Assembly: GCF_013394085.1 (NCBI RefSeq)
Contig: NZ_CP040910.1
Coordinates: forward strand, 1,440,049-1,504,048
DNA from: Limosilactobacillus fermentum
GTDB taxonomy: Bacteria > Bacillota > Bacilli > Lactobacillales > Lactobacillaceae
DNA length: 64,000 nucleotides
Reading direction: 5' to 3'
Shown here piece by piece: positions 36,676 through 46,511 of the stretch; the stretch's first letter is position 1, and each line of letters begins with the position of its first letter. Below the pieces are notes generated by a model. That model was given only the letters and a program-made list of their open reading frames with translations, searched no databases and was not told the origin of the DNA. The position numbers and the translations under genes were made by a program.

Positions 36676-36735
36676 CAACTTAGTTAGTTAATTACTTGTG
36701 CAACTAACTATATAACCAACTAAGTTCCCTGTCAA
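36676..36735 (-). promoter_or_regulatory. Promoter and operator of the GntR/ABC operon
   Basis: TTGACA (36730-36735), 17-base spacer, TATAGT (36707-36712). AACTTAGTTAGTT (36677-36689) and AACCAACTAAGTT (36714-36726) are mirror images (one mismatch), and an inner AGTTAGTT/AACTAACT pair lies between them. The two arms bracket the -10, fitting a YtrA-type operator. Confidence 0.75.
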
Positions 36736-36767
36736 CAAAAAAAGGCCCCTTGTAAGGGACCTTTTTG
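36736..36767 (-). terminator. Terminator of the rfbB-ended glycan operon
   Basis: AAAAAGGTCCCTT-ACA-AGGGGCC stem, then TTTTTTTG on the minus strand, directly after the rfbB stop and next to the -35 of the GntR operon. Confidence 0.8.
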
Positions 36768-36768
36768 A

Positions 36769-37701
36769 TTAATGTTGCAACGCCCTGACGGTCTTGGTTA
36801 AACCGGCGGCGAGGCTGGTGGATGGCCGCCAGCCCAACGCCCGGCGTAACTTGGTATCATCGACGGCGTAGCGGTGATCGTGGCCGAGCCGCTCAGCCAC
36901 GTGAACCACTTGGGAAGCGGGGAAGCCGAGCAACGCTTGCAGGCTGGCCACAACTTCTAACACCGTGCGGCGTTCAAAGCCGCCAATGTTATAGACTTCC
37001 CCCGCCACGCCCTTGCGCATTACCAAGTCAATGGCCTGGCAATTATCGACCACGTACAGCCAATCGCGGATGTCATCGCCGGTGCCTTGAATGGTGAGCG
37101 GTCGCTGCTGACGGGCATTAGTGATGATCATCGGCACCAGCTTTTCCGGGTGCTGATTGGGCCCGTAGTTATTAGCGGACCGGGTGATCACGACGTCCTG
37201 GCCAAAGGTGTGGTGGGCCGCCATTGCCAACAGGTCGGCGGAAGCCTTCGTCGCCGCGTACGGAGAACTCGGCTGGAGGGGCGCTTCTTCATCCGCCCGC
37301 CCTGCCGCAATTGACCCGTACACCTCATCGGTCGAAACCTGCACTAGGCGGACCCGCGCCCTCCGGCAGGCATCCAAGAGGACCTGCACCCCCACTACGT
37401 TCGTCGAAACAAAGGGCGCCGGATCTTCAATTGAACGATCGACGTGCGACTCGGCCGCAAAGTTAACCACCACGTCAATTTGGTGCGTGGTAAGAACTTC
37501 GCTAACGGTAGCGGCATCCCGGATATCACCCTGGATAAAGTGGTAGCGGGGGTTAGAAGCTAAATCCGCCACGTTCGCCAAGTTGCCGGCGTAGGTCAGA
37601 CAATCGAGGTTCACCACTCGATCAGCTGGGTAGTGACTTAGCTGGTAGCGCAAGAAGTGGCTACCGATGAAGCCGGCACCACCGGTGACTAATATATTCA
37701 T
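36769..37701 (-). CDS. rfbB: dTDP-glucose 4,6-dehydratase
   Basis: 310 aa, extended short-chain dehydrogenase. NAD-binding GGAGFIGSH, active-site STDEVYG and YAATK (the Tyr-x3-Lys pair), later SANNYGPNQHPEKLVP. It makes dTDP-4-keto-6-deoxyglucose, an intermediate to dTDP-rhamnose. A little shorter than the usual 330-350 aa. rfbA, rfbC and rfbD are not in the window, so the rest of the pathway lies elsewhere. Last gene of the block downstream of prfC, 27 bases after the GT-C-like gene. Confidence 0.9.
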   Translation of the reverse strand: MNILVTGGAGFIGSHFLRYQLSHYPADRVVNLDCLTYAGNLANVADLASNPRYHFIQGDIRDAATVSEVLTTHQIDVVVNFAAESHVDRSIEDPAPFVSTNVVGVQVLLDACRRARVRLVQVSTDEVYGSIAAGRADEEAPLQPSSPYAATKASADLLAMAAHHTFGQDVVITRSANNYGPNQHPEKLVPMIITNARQQRPLTIQGTGDDIRDWLYVVDNCQAIDLVMRKGVAGEVYNIGGFERRTVLEVVASLQALLGFPASQVVHVAERLGHDHRYAVDDTKLRRALGWRPSTSLAAGLTKTVRALQH

Positions 37702-37728
37702 GAGTGGGGCCTCCTTTTTGGGCTAAAT

Positions 37729-39474
37729 CTACTGCTTAATCTTAGAACGTAAACTTCGAATTAGCATTAACAACACAAACAGCCAACCGAGCGATGAAAC
37801 AATATAACCGATAATCATAACCATAGAAGGCTTAAAGCCAACTACAATATTGACCTTTTTACTTTGAGACGTAAATTGAACCGTTCCACGGCTACTCTTT
37901 TGGTAGTTAACATTCTTACCATTTACCTGTAAGTATGTGTTCCGGTACGCAACCACTGGTAGGTTAATCTTCTTTCCCTTTACATCATTGAGACTCATCT
38001 CAAGTTTATTGGGGCCTGACTTCTTACTAATTTTAGTCTTTTGACCGTCAATATATGCGTAACTATCAATAATCGAGCGTAACTTGGGGTTATTGATAAC
38101 AATGCCGTAGTAAGCTGCCGAATTTCCTCCCCATGATTGTTTAGGGAAGTAGTCTGCTTCACCGTACAGAACACCATGTGAAAAAATCTCACTGTAAGTT
38201 TGATTGTTAACCTTGTATGCAACTGGTGTTCCTTGAGGACCTGATTGTTGAACCTTAACGGATATCGTATCCAAGCTACTGTCCGTTCGCCAATCCCTCG
38301 TATGCAAAACTGACAAAGGATAAACCGCTGCAACAACTAGAACAGCAACCATTGCAACTAATTGTTTTCTTTTTTCTAATTTCAGTATTGAGCTACCTAT
38401 TGCCTCAGAAGCAATTAGGGCCAAAAACAGTCCCGCATAGCTTAAGTAACGGTAAGGAAACTGAATAACCCCTAAAGCTGGAACTATATTTTGAAGCTTT
38501 TCCCAAGGGAAAAAATCGGTTGTAACGAGAGCCAATGTACTCCCTAATAACCAGACCGTAATTACGAAACGATTGTTAAAGTAAATATATCCGGTAAGTA
38601 ATGCAATTACTAGCACGAAGCCCAGGTTTTGACCATAACTACCACTAAAAGAGCTGAAAATAAAGTCCTTTAACTTTAAGATCATATTAAAGTTAATCTC
38701 TGAATTTGTTGAGGAGATCTTTTGTCCAATATAGTCAGACACAAATGGACCTACCATCATAGCAACTAAGGATATAGTCAGTACTACACTCTTCAAAAGT
38801 GCTTTTATTCGATCAATATTAGACCATTTTTTGGCAAAGAGTGAAATGATAAATAGAATTGATAAGATTTCTATACATAATAGTGTACTTAAAATATGAC
38901 AATAACTTACCAATGCTAACCCAATTGCTAACAGTTGCCACCGGTGATCATCAGCAAAAAATAATTCATATCCTCCTAAAATAACCATCGGGATAAAGGC
39001 CATTGCAACGAATTCACCAAACACACCAGTACCGACAAACATATGGTAAGGCATTAAAGTGTATAGGAGCGACGCTAAAATCGCCTTGATACTGCTATTT
39101 GACACTTTTTTAGCACAAAGATAAGCAATCACTAATGTACAAAAATTGATCAGTGCGTACCAGCCATAAAAAGCAGTTACCGGACTAAATATAAAGCGGA
39201 GCAATGCCCAAGGATAAAGGAAAATGGTTGGATAAAAAAGAAAATTTGCGACCCCTGTTTTTTGAAAAGTATGGGTTGCAATGTAAGTAAATAAATGCCC
39301 ATCCTTCAAATTATCATAAATTTCTTCGACCCGAGATACGTGAAAGGACCAGTCGTTAGCAATAAATAATTGGTGGGAATGCCATAATGGGTACGTCATA
39401 GTAAACGTAACAACCAAAAATATAAATATGGCAACGAGGTCTGATCTGTATTTGTACTTTTCTATTTTCTTCAT
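37729..39474 (-). CDS. GT-C-like polytopic membrane protein (YfhO/PTPS-related type)
   Basis: 581 aa with about 12 hydrophobic segments and a C-terminal extracellular portion before a last helix. The N-terminal outer loop ANDWSFHVSRVEEIYDNLKDG, with its acidic residue, is typical of membrane glycosyltransferases that take sugars from undecaprenyl phosphate and modify outer-face polymers. Likely substrate: a sugar loaded by one of the GtrB-type enzymes at 43315 or 45490. Visibly AT-richer than rfbB, suggesting acquisition. Exact reaction unknown. Confidence 0.7.
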   Translation of the reverse strand: MKKIEKYKYRSDLVAIFIFLVVTFTMTYPLWHSHQLFIANDWSFHVSRVEEIYDNLKDGHLFTYIATHTFQKTGVANFLFYPTIFLYPWALLRFIFSPVTAFYGWYALINFCTLVIAYLCAKKVSNSSIKAILASLLYTLMPYHMFVGTGVFGEFVAMAFIPMVILGGYELFFADDHRWQLLAIGLALVSYCHILSTLLCIEILSILFIISLFAKKWSNIDRIKALLKSVVLTISLVAMMVGPFVSDYIGQKISSTNSEINFNMILKLKDFIFSSFSGSYGQNLGFVLVIALLTGYIYFNNRFVITVWLLGSTLALVTTDFFPWEKLQNIVPALGVIQFPYRYLSYAGLFLALIASEAIGSSILKLEKRKQLVAMVAVLVVAAVYPLSVLHTRDWRTDSSLDTISVKVQQSGPQGTPVAYKVNNQTYSEIFSHGVLYGEADYFPKQSWGGNSAAYYGIVINNPKLRSIIDSYAYIDGQKTKISKKSGPNKLEMSLNDVKGKKINLPVVAYRNTYLQVNGKNVNYQKSSRGTVQFTSQSKKVNIVVGFKPSMVMIIGYIVSSLGWLFVLLMLIRSLRSKIKQ

Positions 39475-39519
39475 TATCCCTGTTCACCTACTAAAATAAG
39501 GTGCCCCCCTTTATATCTT

Positions 39520-40428
39520 TTATTTATCCGAATCAAGCTTAATGTATTCAATCTTCGGCCGGAAGAAGATCCCCCGAATTGAAGCGGAGATCAGAATCCA
39601 AATTTTCTTGAGCTTTAGTGGTTTGTGCGAACCAATAACCTTTAGAATGTTCCAGTTCACCTTTGCAAATTGGTAGCAACGCCCATATAAACCATCATCG
39701 CGTGCAATTACACATTCGTTCCGGTAAGCAAACTTGTATTGCCATAGCCGGGAGCCATCGTCCTTAGCGATACTTGAACCATCATTGTTCTTAGTGTGGT
39801 GAACAACAATACTTTGCGCCACCATGTAACACGGGAACTGCTTGGAAATCCGGTTGGAGTACTCCATATCATCACCCCAAATGAAGAATTCCTTGTAGGA
39901 AAGCCCCACCTTCTCCACTACTGCGGTCCGTACGAAGAAGGAAACAAAGGTCGCCCGCGTTGTCCGTAAAATCCCGTTCTTTAAGTATTGGGATTCGTCA
40001 AACCATTTCTTGAGTACCTTTTGGCCGTTCATCTTGCACGGTTGACCATCAGTAAAGAGTACTTCGCTAGCCAAGTACCCGTAGTTACCACCCAAGATCT
40101 TGTCAGCCTCTAAAATCTTTTCTAGGGCAGTTGGGGTCGGCATGGTATCGTCATCCATCATCCAGACGTACTGGTAGCCCCGCTTGCAAGCAACCTTTAG
40201 ACCGTGGTTAAAGCCCCCTGACCCACCAAGGTTGGCTCCCGTGTTGACGTAATCAATTCGCTCTTCTTGTAAGAGGTCATCAATGTATTCCCGGGTGTTA
40301 TCCGTGCTGGCGTTATCCACCACCAGAATGTCAAAGTCAGTGACGGTTTGGTCTAGTAAGGCTTGTAGTGATTGCTTTAACAGAATCTTGCGGTTATAAG
40401 TAACCATAATGGCGCATATCTTATTCAT
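39520..40428 (-). CDS. GT2 glycosyltransferase, GlfT2-like (galactofuranosyl)
   Basis: 302 aa, GT-A fold. Starts NKICAIMVTYNRK; nucleotide-binding LVVDNASTDNT, metal site WMMDDDTMPTP, and the downstream FFIWGDDMEYSNR with a catalytic acidic pair, then HHTKNN. This DDD/WGDD pattern is that of UDP-galactofuranose transferases. The second of two adjacent ATGs (40428) has the better distance to AGGAG; 40431 is possible. Pairs with UDP-galactopyranose mutase at 54620. Confidence 0.8.
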   Translation of the reverse strand: MNKICAIMVTYNRKILLKQSLQALLDQTVTDFDILVVDNASTDNTREYIDDLLQEERIDYVNTGANLGGSGGFNHGLKVACKRGYQYVWMMDDDTMPTPTALEKILEADKILGGNYGYLASEVLFTDGQPCKMNGQKVLKKWFDESQYLKNGILRTTRATFVSFFVRTAVVEKVGLSYKEFFIWGDDMEYSNRISKQFPCYMVAQSIVVHHTKNNDGSSIAKDDGSRLWQYKFAYRNECVIARDDGLYGRCYQFAKVNWNILKVIGSHKPLKLKKIWILISASIRGIFFRPKIEYIKLDSDK

Positions 40429-40445
40429 CATTCGCTCCTAATTAA

Positions 40446-41498
40446 CTAGTTATTGATCATTTTTTCCATTGCGTGGGTAATGTAGTACCCGGTCCGCATT
40501 TGGTTAGCAACCTTTTGAACGTTATCGTGCATCTGACGGTACTCTTCTTCGGTCAGGGCGTCTAACTTATCGTTTAAGTCATTAAGGCTACTAATCGTAA
40601 TCCCAACCCCGTTTTCAAGCACAAAATCAGCCAGAGCGGCCTGGTCCCAAATAATGACCGGCAGTCCCGAACTAAGGTAAAGAGACGTCTTGTGCGGGTT
40701 ATTCCACTTCAGGTAACGACCAAAGACCCCATCACAGGTGTCGACGCTCGTCCCGTGCCAAACCAGGCCAAAGTTTTCGTCCATGTGGGCAGGTAAGTCC
40801 GTTGGTGAAAACTGTCCCTTGTAGTTCAACCCTTCGTTGTAACTTTCCGCCGGGTTCGGTCCAAAGAGGTCAAAGCGGTTAGTTGGGTGAACATCCTGCA
40901 GGAATTCTGCGTCAATTAAGTTCCCCGCGTAGCAAACCGACTTATCGTAGCCCTTGTATTCCTGAAGTGGTTGCGGGTTATCGTAATCAAAGATCCCCAG
41001 GTCAACTAGCGGGACCTTCACCCCTTGTTCCTTCAGGAATTTATTCATCTTAGCATTGTGGCCGATGATCCCATCCGAAAGGTTAAAGGAATCTAATTCC
41101 CCTTGGGCTCGCTTTGGTTCATCCGCATACAAGCGAATCATTTCAGCATCGTGGATGATGAAGTATAGCTTAGCGTGACTATTTTGGTGCACACTGTCTG
41201 TAATTTGTTTGATCAGCTTATTGGAGTAGAGCGGGTATTGAATCACCACATTGTCAATGTCCGGGTGTTCCTTGAAGAACTTTGGTAATACGGAGCGGGA
41301 TAGTTGATACTTGTGAATGCGGGTGTTGATCCAGTCCCACAAGTTGTGGTGCCACCAGAAGCCGTCCTTCCAACCATAATCAAGCCATAATTCCTTAAAG
41401 CCCATCTGTTCCTTTAAGAACTTGATGTTATCCATATTTGCCTTCGGGCCCCCAACGTTACCAGAGGGGTCCTTCAATGAAATGATGTAATTTTCCAC
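40446..41498 (-). CDS. Sugar transferase, probable beta-1,6-galactofuranosyltransferase
   Basis: 350 aa, GT-B-like. Starts ISLKDPSGNVGGPKANMDN; the middle contains FDLFGPNP, and the donor region has VWHGTSVDTCDG, NNPHKTSLYLSSGLPVIIWDQAALA. These are features of family members annotated as galactofuranosyl or other sugar transferases in lactic acid bacteria. GTG start with AAAGGA eight bases upstream. It begins only 17 bases after prfC, with no terminator between, so it is probably read from the prfC promoter. Confidence 0.78.
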   Translation of the reverse strand: MENYIISLKDPSGNVGGPKANMDNIKFLKEQMGFKELWLDYGWKDGFWWHHNLWDWINTRIHKYQLSRSVLPKFFKEHPDIDNVVIQYPLYSNKLIKQITDSVHQNSHAKLYFIIHDAEMIRLYADEPKRAQGELDSFNLSDGIIGHNAKMNKFLKEQGVKVPLVDLGIFDYDNPQPLQEYKGYDKSVCYAGNLIDAEFLQDVHPTNRFDLFGPNPAESYNEGLNYKGQFSPTDLPAHMDENFGLVWHGTSVDTCDGVFGRYLKWNNPHKTSLYLSSGLPVIIWDQAALADFVLENGVGITISSLNDLNDKLDALTEEEYRQMHDNVQKVANQMRTGYYITHAMEKMINN

Positions 41499-41515
41499 GT
41501 TTGCGTTCCTTTCGC

Positions 41516-43096
41516 CTATAGCTTCGACGTTAATTCAACATCCGGATACTTTTGCTTAAACCAGTTTTCCGCAAATTGATTTTCAAACAAGAAGAGCGGT
41601 TCGCCCTGCATGTCCTTGACCAAGATGTTGCGAGAAGATGACATCTTCGGGTCCAATTGGTCCGGGTTGATCCAGCGGGCCGTCTTCTTGCCCATTGGTT
41701 CCATGATGACTTCGGAATTGTATTCGTTTTGCATCCGGAACTTAAAGACTTCAAATTGCAGCTGTCCCACGGCCCCTAAGATGTAATCGTTAGTGTTGTA
41801 ATTTTGGTAAAGCTGGACCGCCCCTTCTTGGACTAGTTGATTGATCCCCTTGTGGAAGGACTTTTGCTTCATCACGTTCTTGGCCGAGACCCGAACAAAG
41901 AGTTCCGGCGTAAACTGCGGCAGCTTTTCAAACTTAATGTCTTCCTTACCAGTGTAAATGGAATCCCCAATTTGGAAGTTTCCGGTATCGTATAAACCGA
42001 TGATATCGCCGGCAACGGCCTTTTCCACGTTTTCCCGGGTGTTGGCCATGAATTCGGTCACGTTCGACAGCCGGAGTGGCTTCTTCGTCCGTTCCAGGGT
42101 AACGTCCATCCCGCGGTCAAATTCACCTGAGCAAACCCGGACAAAGGCAATCCGGTCCCGGTGCTTCGGGTTCATGTTGGCCTGGATTTTAAAGACGAAA
42201 CCAGAGAATTCCGGGGAGAGCGGGTCAATCGCCTTCCCTTCCTCCGTCTTGTGCGCACTCGGTGCCGGGGCGTACTTCAGGTAGGTTTCCAAGAAGGTCT
42301 TGACCCCGAAGTTAGTTAGGGCTGAACCAAAGAAGACTGGGGTTTGATCCCCGGCCGCCACCTTTTCTGCTGAGAATTCACTGCCGGCTTCAGAGATCAA
42401 TTCCATCCCTTCCAGGGCGTCTTCCCATTCCCCTTCGCCAGCCAACGGGTTCTCCCCAATCACTTCCCCGTTTTCATCTAACGGTAAGTACGGCTTGCTT
42501 TCATCGGCCGGGTGAGTTAAGGCCACCCGGTGGTTATGGCGATCGTAAACCCCCATGAACTGACGGCCCATTCCGATTGGCCAGTCCATCGGGTAAGTTT
42601 CGATCCCGAGGGTTTCTTCGATTTCATTCATCAAATCGAGTGGTTCCCGCGCGTCCCGGTCGTACTTATTGATGAAAGTGAAAATCGGAATCCCCCGCAT
42701 CTTACAAATTTGGAAGAGCTTGCGGGTCTGGGGTTCAATCCCCTTGGCCCCGTCAATCACCATGACCGCTGAGTCCACCGCCATCAAAGTCCGGTAGGTG
42801 TCTTCAGAGAAATCTTCGTGCCCCGGGGTATCCAAAATGTTGATCCGCTTGCCATCGTAATCAAATTGCATCACGGAAGAGGTAACGGAGATCCCCCGCT
42901 TTTGTTCGATTTCCATCCAGTCGGACTTGGCGAAGTTCGAGCTGCCCCGTCCCTTAACCGTTCCGGCTTCCCGAACGACGCCCCCAAAGAGGAGGAGCTG
43001 TTCCGTAATTGTCGTCTTCCCGGCGTCGGGGTGCGAAATGATCGCAAAGGTCCGGCGCTTACTTACTGCATCTTCTAATTGTTGTTTAGTTGCCAA
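41516..43096 (-). CDS. prfC: Peptide chain release factor 3
   Basis: 526 aa translational GTPase. G1 [10 protein letters not shown]3 [13 protein letters not shown]4 NKYD, then the RF3-specific middle domain and the C-terminal [16 protein letters not shown]. It recycles RF1/RF2 from the ribosome after termination. TTG start with AAAGGA eight bases upstream. A housekeeping gene embedded in the glycan region and directly followed by glycosyltransferase genes. Confidence 0.95.
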   Translation of the reverse strand: MATKQQLEDAVSKRRTFAIISHPDAGKTTITEQLLLFGGVVREAGTVKGRGSSNFAKSDWMEIEQKRGISVTSSVMQFDYDGKRINILDTPGHEDFSEDTYRTLMAVDSAVMVIDGAKGIEPQTRKLFQICKMRGIPIFTFINKYDRDAREPLDLMNEIEETLGIETYPMDWPIGMGRQFMGVYDRHNHRVALTHPADESKPYLPLDENGEVIGENPLAGEGEWEDALEGMELISEAGSEFSAEKVAAGDQTPVFFGSALTNFGVKTFLETYLKYAPAPSAHKTEEGKAIDPLSPEFSGFVFKIQANMNPKHRDRIAFVRVCSGEFDRGMDVTLERTKKPLRLSNVTEFMANTRENVEKAVAGDIIGLYDTGNFQIGDSIYTGKEDIKFEKLPQFTPELFVRVSAKNVMKQKSFHKGINQLVQEGAVQLYQNYNTNDYILGAVGQLQFEVFKFRMQNEYNSEVIMEPMGKKTARWINPDQLDPKMSSSRNILVKDMQGEPLFLFENQFAENWFKQKYPDVELTSKL

Positions 43097-43270
43097 TCTT
43101 GAATTCCTTTCGTTCTCTGTTATGGTGCTCCAGTTATCATTCGGTCAGAGCCAATTTAGTTTTAAAACCCACAACTGGTCGCGTTTCTGCCACTCGCTTT
43201 AAGCGATGGCGTTCTACACACTATCCTTTAAATTTTATCACATCTCAGCTAGCTAGATTCACCCTAATTT

Positions 43271-43312
43271 AAAGCCCTAGCATCCGTTGTCACGCGGACC
43301 CTAGGGCTTTAT
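43271..43312 (-). terminator. Terminator after the GtrB-type gene
   Basis: AAAGCCCTAG and its complement flank a 20-base spacer with an inner GTCCGCGTGACAACGGAT arm. T-rich on both sides. Confidence 0.7.
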
Positions 43313-43314
43313 TA

Positions 43315-44292
43315 TTAGTAACCGTTTTTATCCTTGACCATTTTTTCAGTGTAGTCTTCCGTTTCGATATTAAAGCGTGGCCGATGCTTAACTTCGGTAA
43401 AGATCTTCCCTACGTACTCACCGATTACACTGACTGAAATTAGCTGAATTCCACCAAGCAACCAGATTGAGATCATCAAGGATGCCCAACCGGTTAGAGC
43501 ATGACCTAATATTTTTTCTACTAAAACATAGATCATCATGATGATGCTAATCGAAGTGGTCAAGATCCCTAAGATCAAAATTAATTGAATCGGGGCAATT
43601 GAAAAGGAAGAAATCCCATCAAAAGCAAAGTGTAACATCTTCCCGAGTGGGTACTTCGATTTACCGGCGAAGCGCTCCTTACGGGGATAGTACACCTTAG
43701 CCGAAGGATACCCCACTAACGGAACCATCCCCCGTAAAAACAAGTTGTGCTCTTTGTATTGAAGCAGGGCTTCCGTTGCCCGCTTACTGAGCAAGCGGTA
43801 GTCGGCGGAATCTGGAACGAGATTCACACCCAAGCGTTTCATTAGCCCATAATAGGCTAGCGCTGTCCGCCGTTTAAAGAAGGAATCCGTCTCCCGGCTA
43901 TTACGAACCCCGTAAACCACATCAATTCCTTCTAAGTACTTATCAACCATCTGGTAAATGGCGTTGACGTCGTCTTGGAGGTCCGCATCGATGGTGATGA
44001 TCATATCCGAATACTTAACTGCTACCGTCATTCCGGCTAATAAGGCGTTTTGGTGACCATAGTTACGGGTAAACTTAATCCCCGAAACGTAGGAGTACTT
44101 CTCGCTATACTCAGAGATTAACTCCCAGGTGCGATCCTTACTCCCGTCATTAACAAAGAGGATCTTACTCTTAGTGCTAATCTTTGCTTGAGCAATCAAA
44201 TCTTCGATAATTGTACCAATTTCTTTAACTGTTTCCGGGAGCACTTCTTCTTCGTTATAGCACGGTACGACAATTGTTAATGTCTTTAACAT
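43315..44292 (-). CDS. GtrB-type polyprenyl-phosphate glycosyltransferase (GT2)
   Basis: 325 aa. N-terminal GT-A domain (TIVVPCYNEEEVLPE; FVNDGSKDRTWELI; IDADLQDD), then two C-terminal membrane helices (about 225-300), the DPM1/GtrB layout. It loads a sugar onto undecaprenyl phosphate at the inner membrane face. ATG 44292 is nine bases from GGAGG and is preferred to the ATG at 44298. Likely donor-maker for a GT-C transferase such as the protein at 37729. Confidence 0.85.
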   Translation of the reverse strand: MLKTLTIVVPCYNEEEVLPETVKEIGTIIEDLIAQAKISTKSKILFVNDGSKDRTWELISEYSEKYSYVSGIKFTRNYGHQNALLAGMTVAVKYSDMIITIDADLQDDVNAIYQMVDKYLEGIDVVYGVRNSRETDSFFKRRTALAYYGLMKRLGVNLVPDSADYRLLSKRATEALLQYKEHNLFLRGMVPLVGYPSAKVYYPRKERFAGKSKYPLGKMLHFAFDGISSFSIAPIQLILILGILTTSISIIMMIYVLVEKILGHALTGWASLMISIWLLGGIQLISVSVIGEYVGKIFTEVKHRPRFNIETEDYTEKMVKDKNGY

Positions 44293-44380
44293 ACCCATGC
44301 GCCTCCATCATAATTAAGATTTACCCACTACGCTAAATCTTCCCCATGAATACCCTAGATTATAACAATGTTATGTCTAA

Positions 44381-45490
44381 CTAGCCGTTATTTTCTCCTC
44401 GTTTCCTCAGATTGTAAATACTTATTAAGTAAGTTACCACCGTCTTAACAACTGCATAGCACGGAATACAAAGGATCATCCCTGGAATCCCAGCGATATT
44501 CCCCGCAGCTAATAAGAGCATTATGATCGTTAATGGGTGGATCTGCAGGGTTTTGCCAATGATATTCGGGTAGATAATGTTACCGTCAATTTGTTGAACG
44601 ATCACAACCACTACAATCACCCAAATAATCTTTTCTGGCGCCACCGCAATCGAAACCATTAAGGACGGTGTAATTCCGATATAGGGCCCTACATACGGGA
44701 TCATGTTGGCGATTCCCGCCACCACACCGAGAACCACGGCTAAGGGCTGGCCAATGATCAGATAGCCGATCGAAGTTGCAATCGCCACGAACAGACACTC
44801 AATGGCTTGCCCTGAAATGTAGGATGAAAGGGTCTTACTCATCTTTCGTAACAGTTCACCAACCTCATCCTGACTACTTTCCGGAAAAAGCTTTTGCACG
44901 CTCGGTACTAGTCGGTTACCATCCTTAAACATGTAAAAAAGCATTACGGGGACGGTGATGGCCACAATGACCGTACTCGTAATCGTCCCAATAATTGTTC
45001 CCGCACTTGAGGTTAAACCAGTGACAATCTGGCGAACGTACTTAGAAACTTGATCGTTAATTTGACCGTAGTAAGTAGATAAGTGGAGTTTTCGCACCCA
45101 CGGGTGTTCCGAGATCTCTTGAATCATTTTTTGGATCTCCTTGGCAGCCTGGGGGAGCCAATGAATTACTTGGTTTAACTCATTGAGCACCGATGGAATT
45201 AACGCCGAAATCCCACCAGCCACAATCAAGACGAGCCCGATCACCACCACCAAGCTCGCAATCCCCCGTTTCATGTGCCATTTGTAAACCTTGATCTTCA
45301 TTAATAAGCGAAAGAGTGGGTTTAACATGTAGTACAAAAAGAGCGAGATGATCAGCGGGGTGATTACCACGGAAACGAAGACCAGCAAAGGGGTAAAGAC
45401 AAAGTTAATCTGGGTGCAGACCCAGATTAAACTCGCAATAATCAGTAATTCAAACGACCAAAAGAGCGCTTTTTGATAACTTTTTGGCAT
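44381..45490 (-). CDS. AI-2E (PerM/YtvI) family membrane transporter
   Basis: 369 aa with about eight hydrophobic segments and a large soluble loop near 95-165. The C-terminal half contains NMIPYVGPYIGITPSLMVS and the PLTIIMLLLAAGNIAGIPG stretch, the family hallmark. Members include Na+/H+ antiporters, and many have no known substrate. Overlaps the upstream GtrB-type gene by one base, so it is co-translated with it. A link to glycan export is speculative. Confidence 0.82.
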   Translation of the reverse strand: MPKSYQKALFWSFELLIIASLIWVCTQINFVFTPLLVFVSVVITPLIISLFLYYMLNPLFRLLMKIKVYKWHMKRGIASLVVVIGLVLIVAGGISALIPSVLNELNQVIHWLPQAAKEIQKMIQEISEHPWVRKLHLSTYYGQINDQVSKYVRQIVTGLTSSAGTIIGTITSTVIVAITVPVMLFYMFKDGNRLVPSVQKLFPESSQDEVGELLRKMSKTLSSYISGQAIECLFVAIATSIGYLIIGQPLAVVLGVVAGIANMIPYVGPYIGITPSLMVSIAVAPEKIIWVIVVVVIVQQIDGNIIYPNIIGKTLQIHPLTIIMLLLAAGNIAGIPGMILCIPCYAVVKTVVTYLISIYNLRKRGENNG

Positions 45491-46422
45491 TATTTCTTTT
45501 CCTTAATGATGTAAATCGGTCTGTTCTTAACTTGCATGTAGATACGACCGATGTATTTCCCGACAATCCCAATGCAGAGCAGCTGTAGTCCCCCTAGTAA
45601 AAGAATGATGCAAACCATCGAGGCCCAGCCAAAGGCACTACTCGTTGGTTCTATCAGTCGGCGGATCACCACAAAAATCAACCCAATGATTGAAATAATA
45701 AAGGAGGTCGTTCCTAGCCAAACTGCTAATGATAATGGTGCCTGTGAGAAGTCGGCAATTCCGTCCATTGCATACTTAAATAGTTTCCAAGTTGACCAAT
45801 CAGTGGTTCCGGCCACCCGCTCAACGTTTTTGTACTCTAAATACTTGGTTTTAAAACCGACCCAGGAGAAAATTCCCTTGGAAAAACGGCTGTATTCCTT
45901 CATTGAAAGAATGGCATCGACCATTTGGCGGGTCATCATCCGAAAGTCACGAGCTCCTGGAACGATATTGGTTTGCGATACACGGTTAATAACTTTATAA
46001 AATTGGTCACTGAGGAAGGATTTTATCTTGGCTTCTCCCTTCCGGTCGGTCCGCCGGGTCCCTACACAATCGTATTCACCTTCCTGGAGGATGGAATACA
46101 TTTGGGGAAGAAAGGACGGCGGATCTTGCAAGTCCGCATCCATTACCACCACGTAATCACCGGTAGCTGCTTCCAGACCAGCATAGAGGGCACTCTCCTT
46201 CCCAAAGTTCCGGGAAAAGGTTAGGTAATGTACCCGTTCAGGATCAATCGAATGCAACTTTCGCATTTCCGCTAACGTTTGGTCTGCAGAACCATCATCT
46301 ACTAACCAATATTCCGTTTTTAAACCATCTATTCTTTGGACCACCTCTTCTACAGCTGGGTAAAAGAGCGGGAGGGCTTCCTGTTCGTTATAACAGGGAA
46401 CGACAATTGATAACTTTGGCAT
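45490..46422 (-). CDS. GtrB-type polyprenyl-phosphate glycosyltransferase (GT2), second copy
   Basis: 310 aa. LSIVVPCYNEQEALPLF, VDDGSADQT, MDADLQDPP, then two membrane helices, the same layout as the enzyme at 43315 though clearly divergent. Probably loads a different sugar onto undecaprenyl phosphate. ATG 46422 with AGAGG upstream; the in-frame extension to 46461 is rejected because it spans the terminator hairpin of the preceding gene. Confidence 0.86.
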   Translation of the reverse strand: MPKLSIVVPCYNEQEALPLFYPAVEEVVQRIDGLKTEYWLVDDGSADQTLAEMRKLHSIDPERVHYLTFSRNFGKESALYAGLEAATGDYVVVMDADLQDPPSFLPQMYSILQEGEYDCVGTRRTDRKGEAKIKSFLSDQFYKVINRVSQTNIVPGARDFRMMTRQMVDAILSMKEYSRFSKGIFSWVGFKTKYLEYKNVERVAGTTDWSTWKLFKYAMDGIADFSQAPLSLAVWLGTTSFIISIIGLIFVVIRRLIEPTSSAFGWASMVCIILLLGGLQLLCIGIVGKYIGRIYMQVKNRPIYIIKEKK

Positions 46423-46443
46423 TTTTAATCCTCTTAAATTTAA

Positions 46444-46488
46444 ATAATGAAAAACCGGCACCGCTTAGCAGCACCGGTTTTCATTATA
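46444..46488 (-). terminator. Terminator of the Ser-rich lipoprotein gene
   Basis: AATGAAAACCGGTGC pairs with GTGCCGGTTTTTCATT around a short loop. Confidence 0.75.
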
Positions 46489-46511
46489 CACTATCTAACA
46501 ATGAACTTTGA

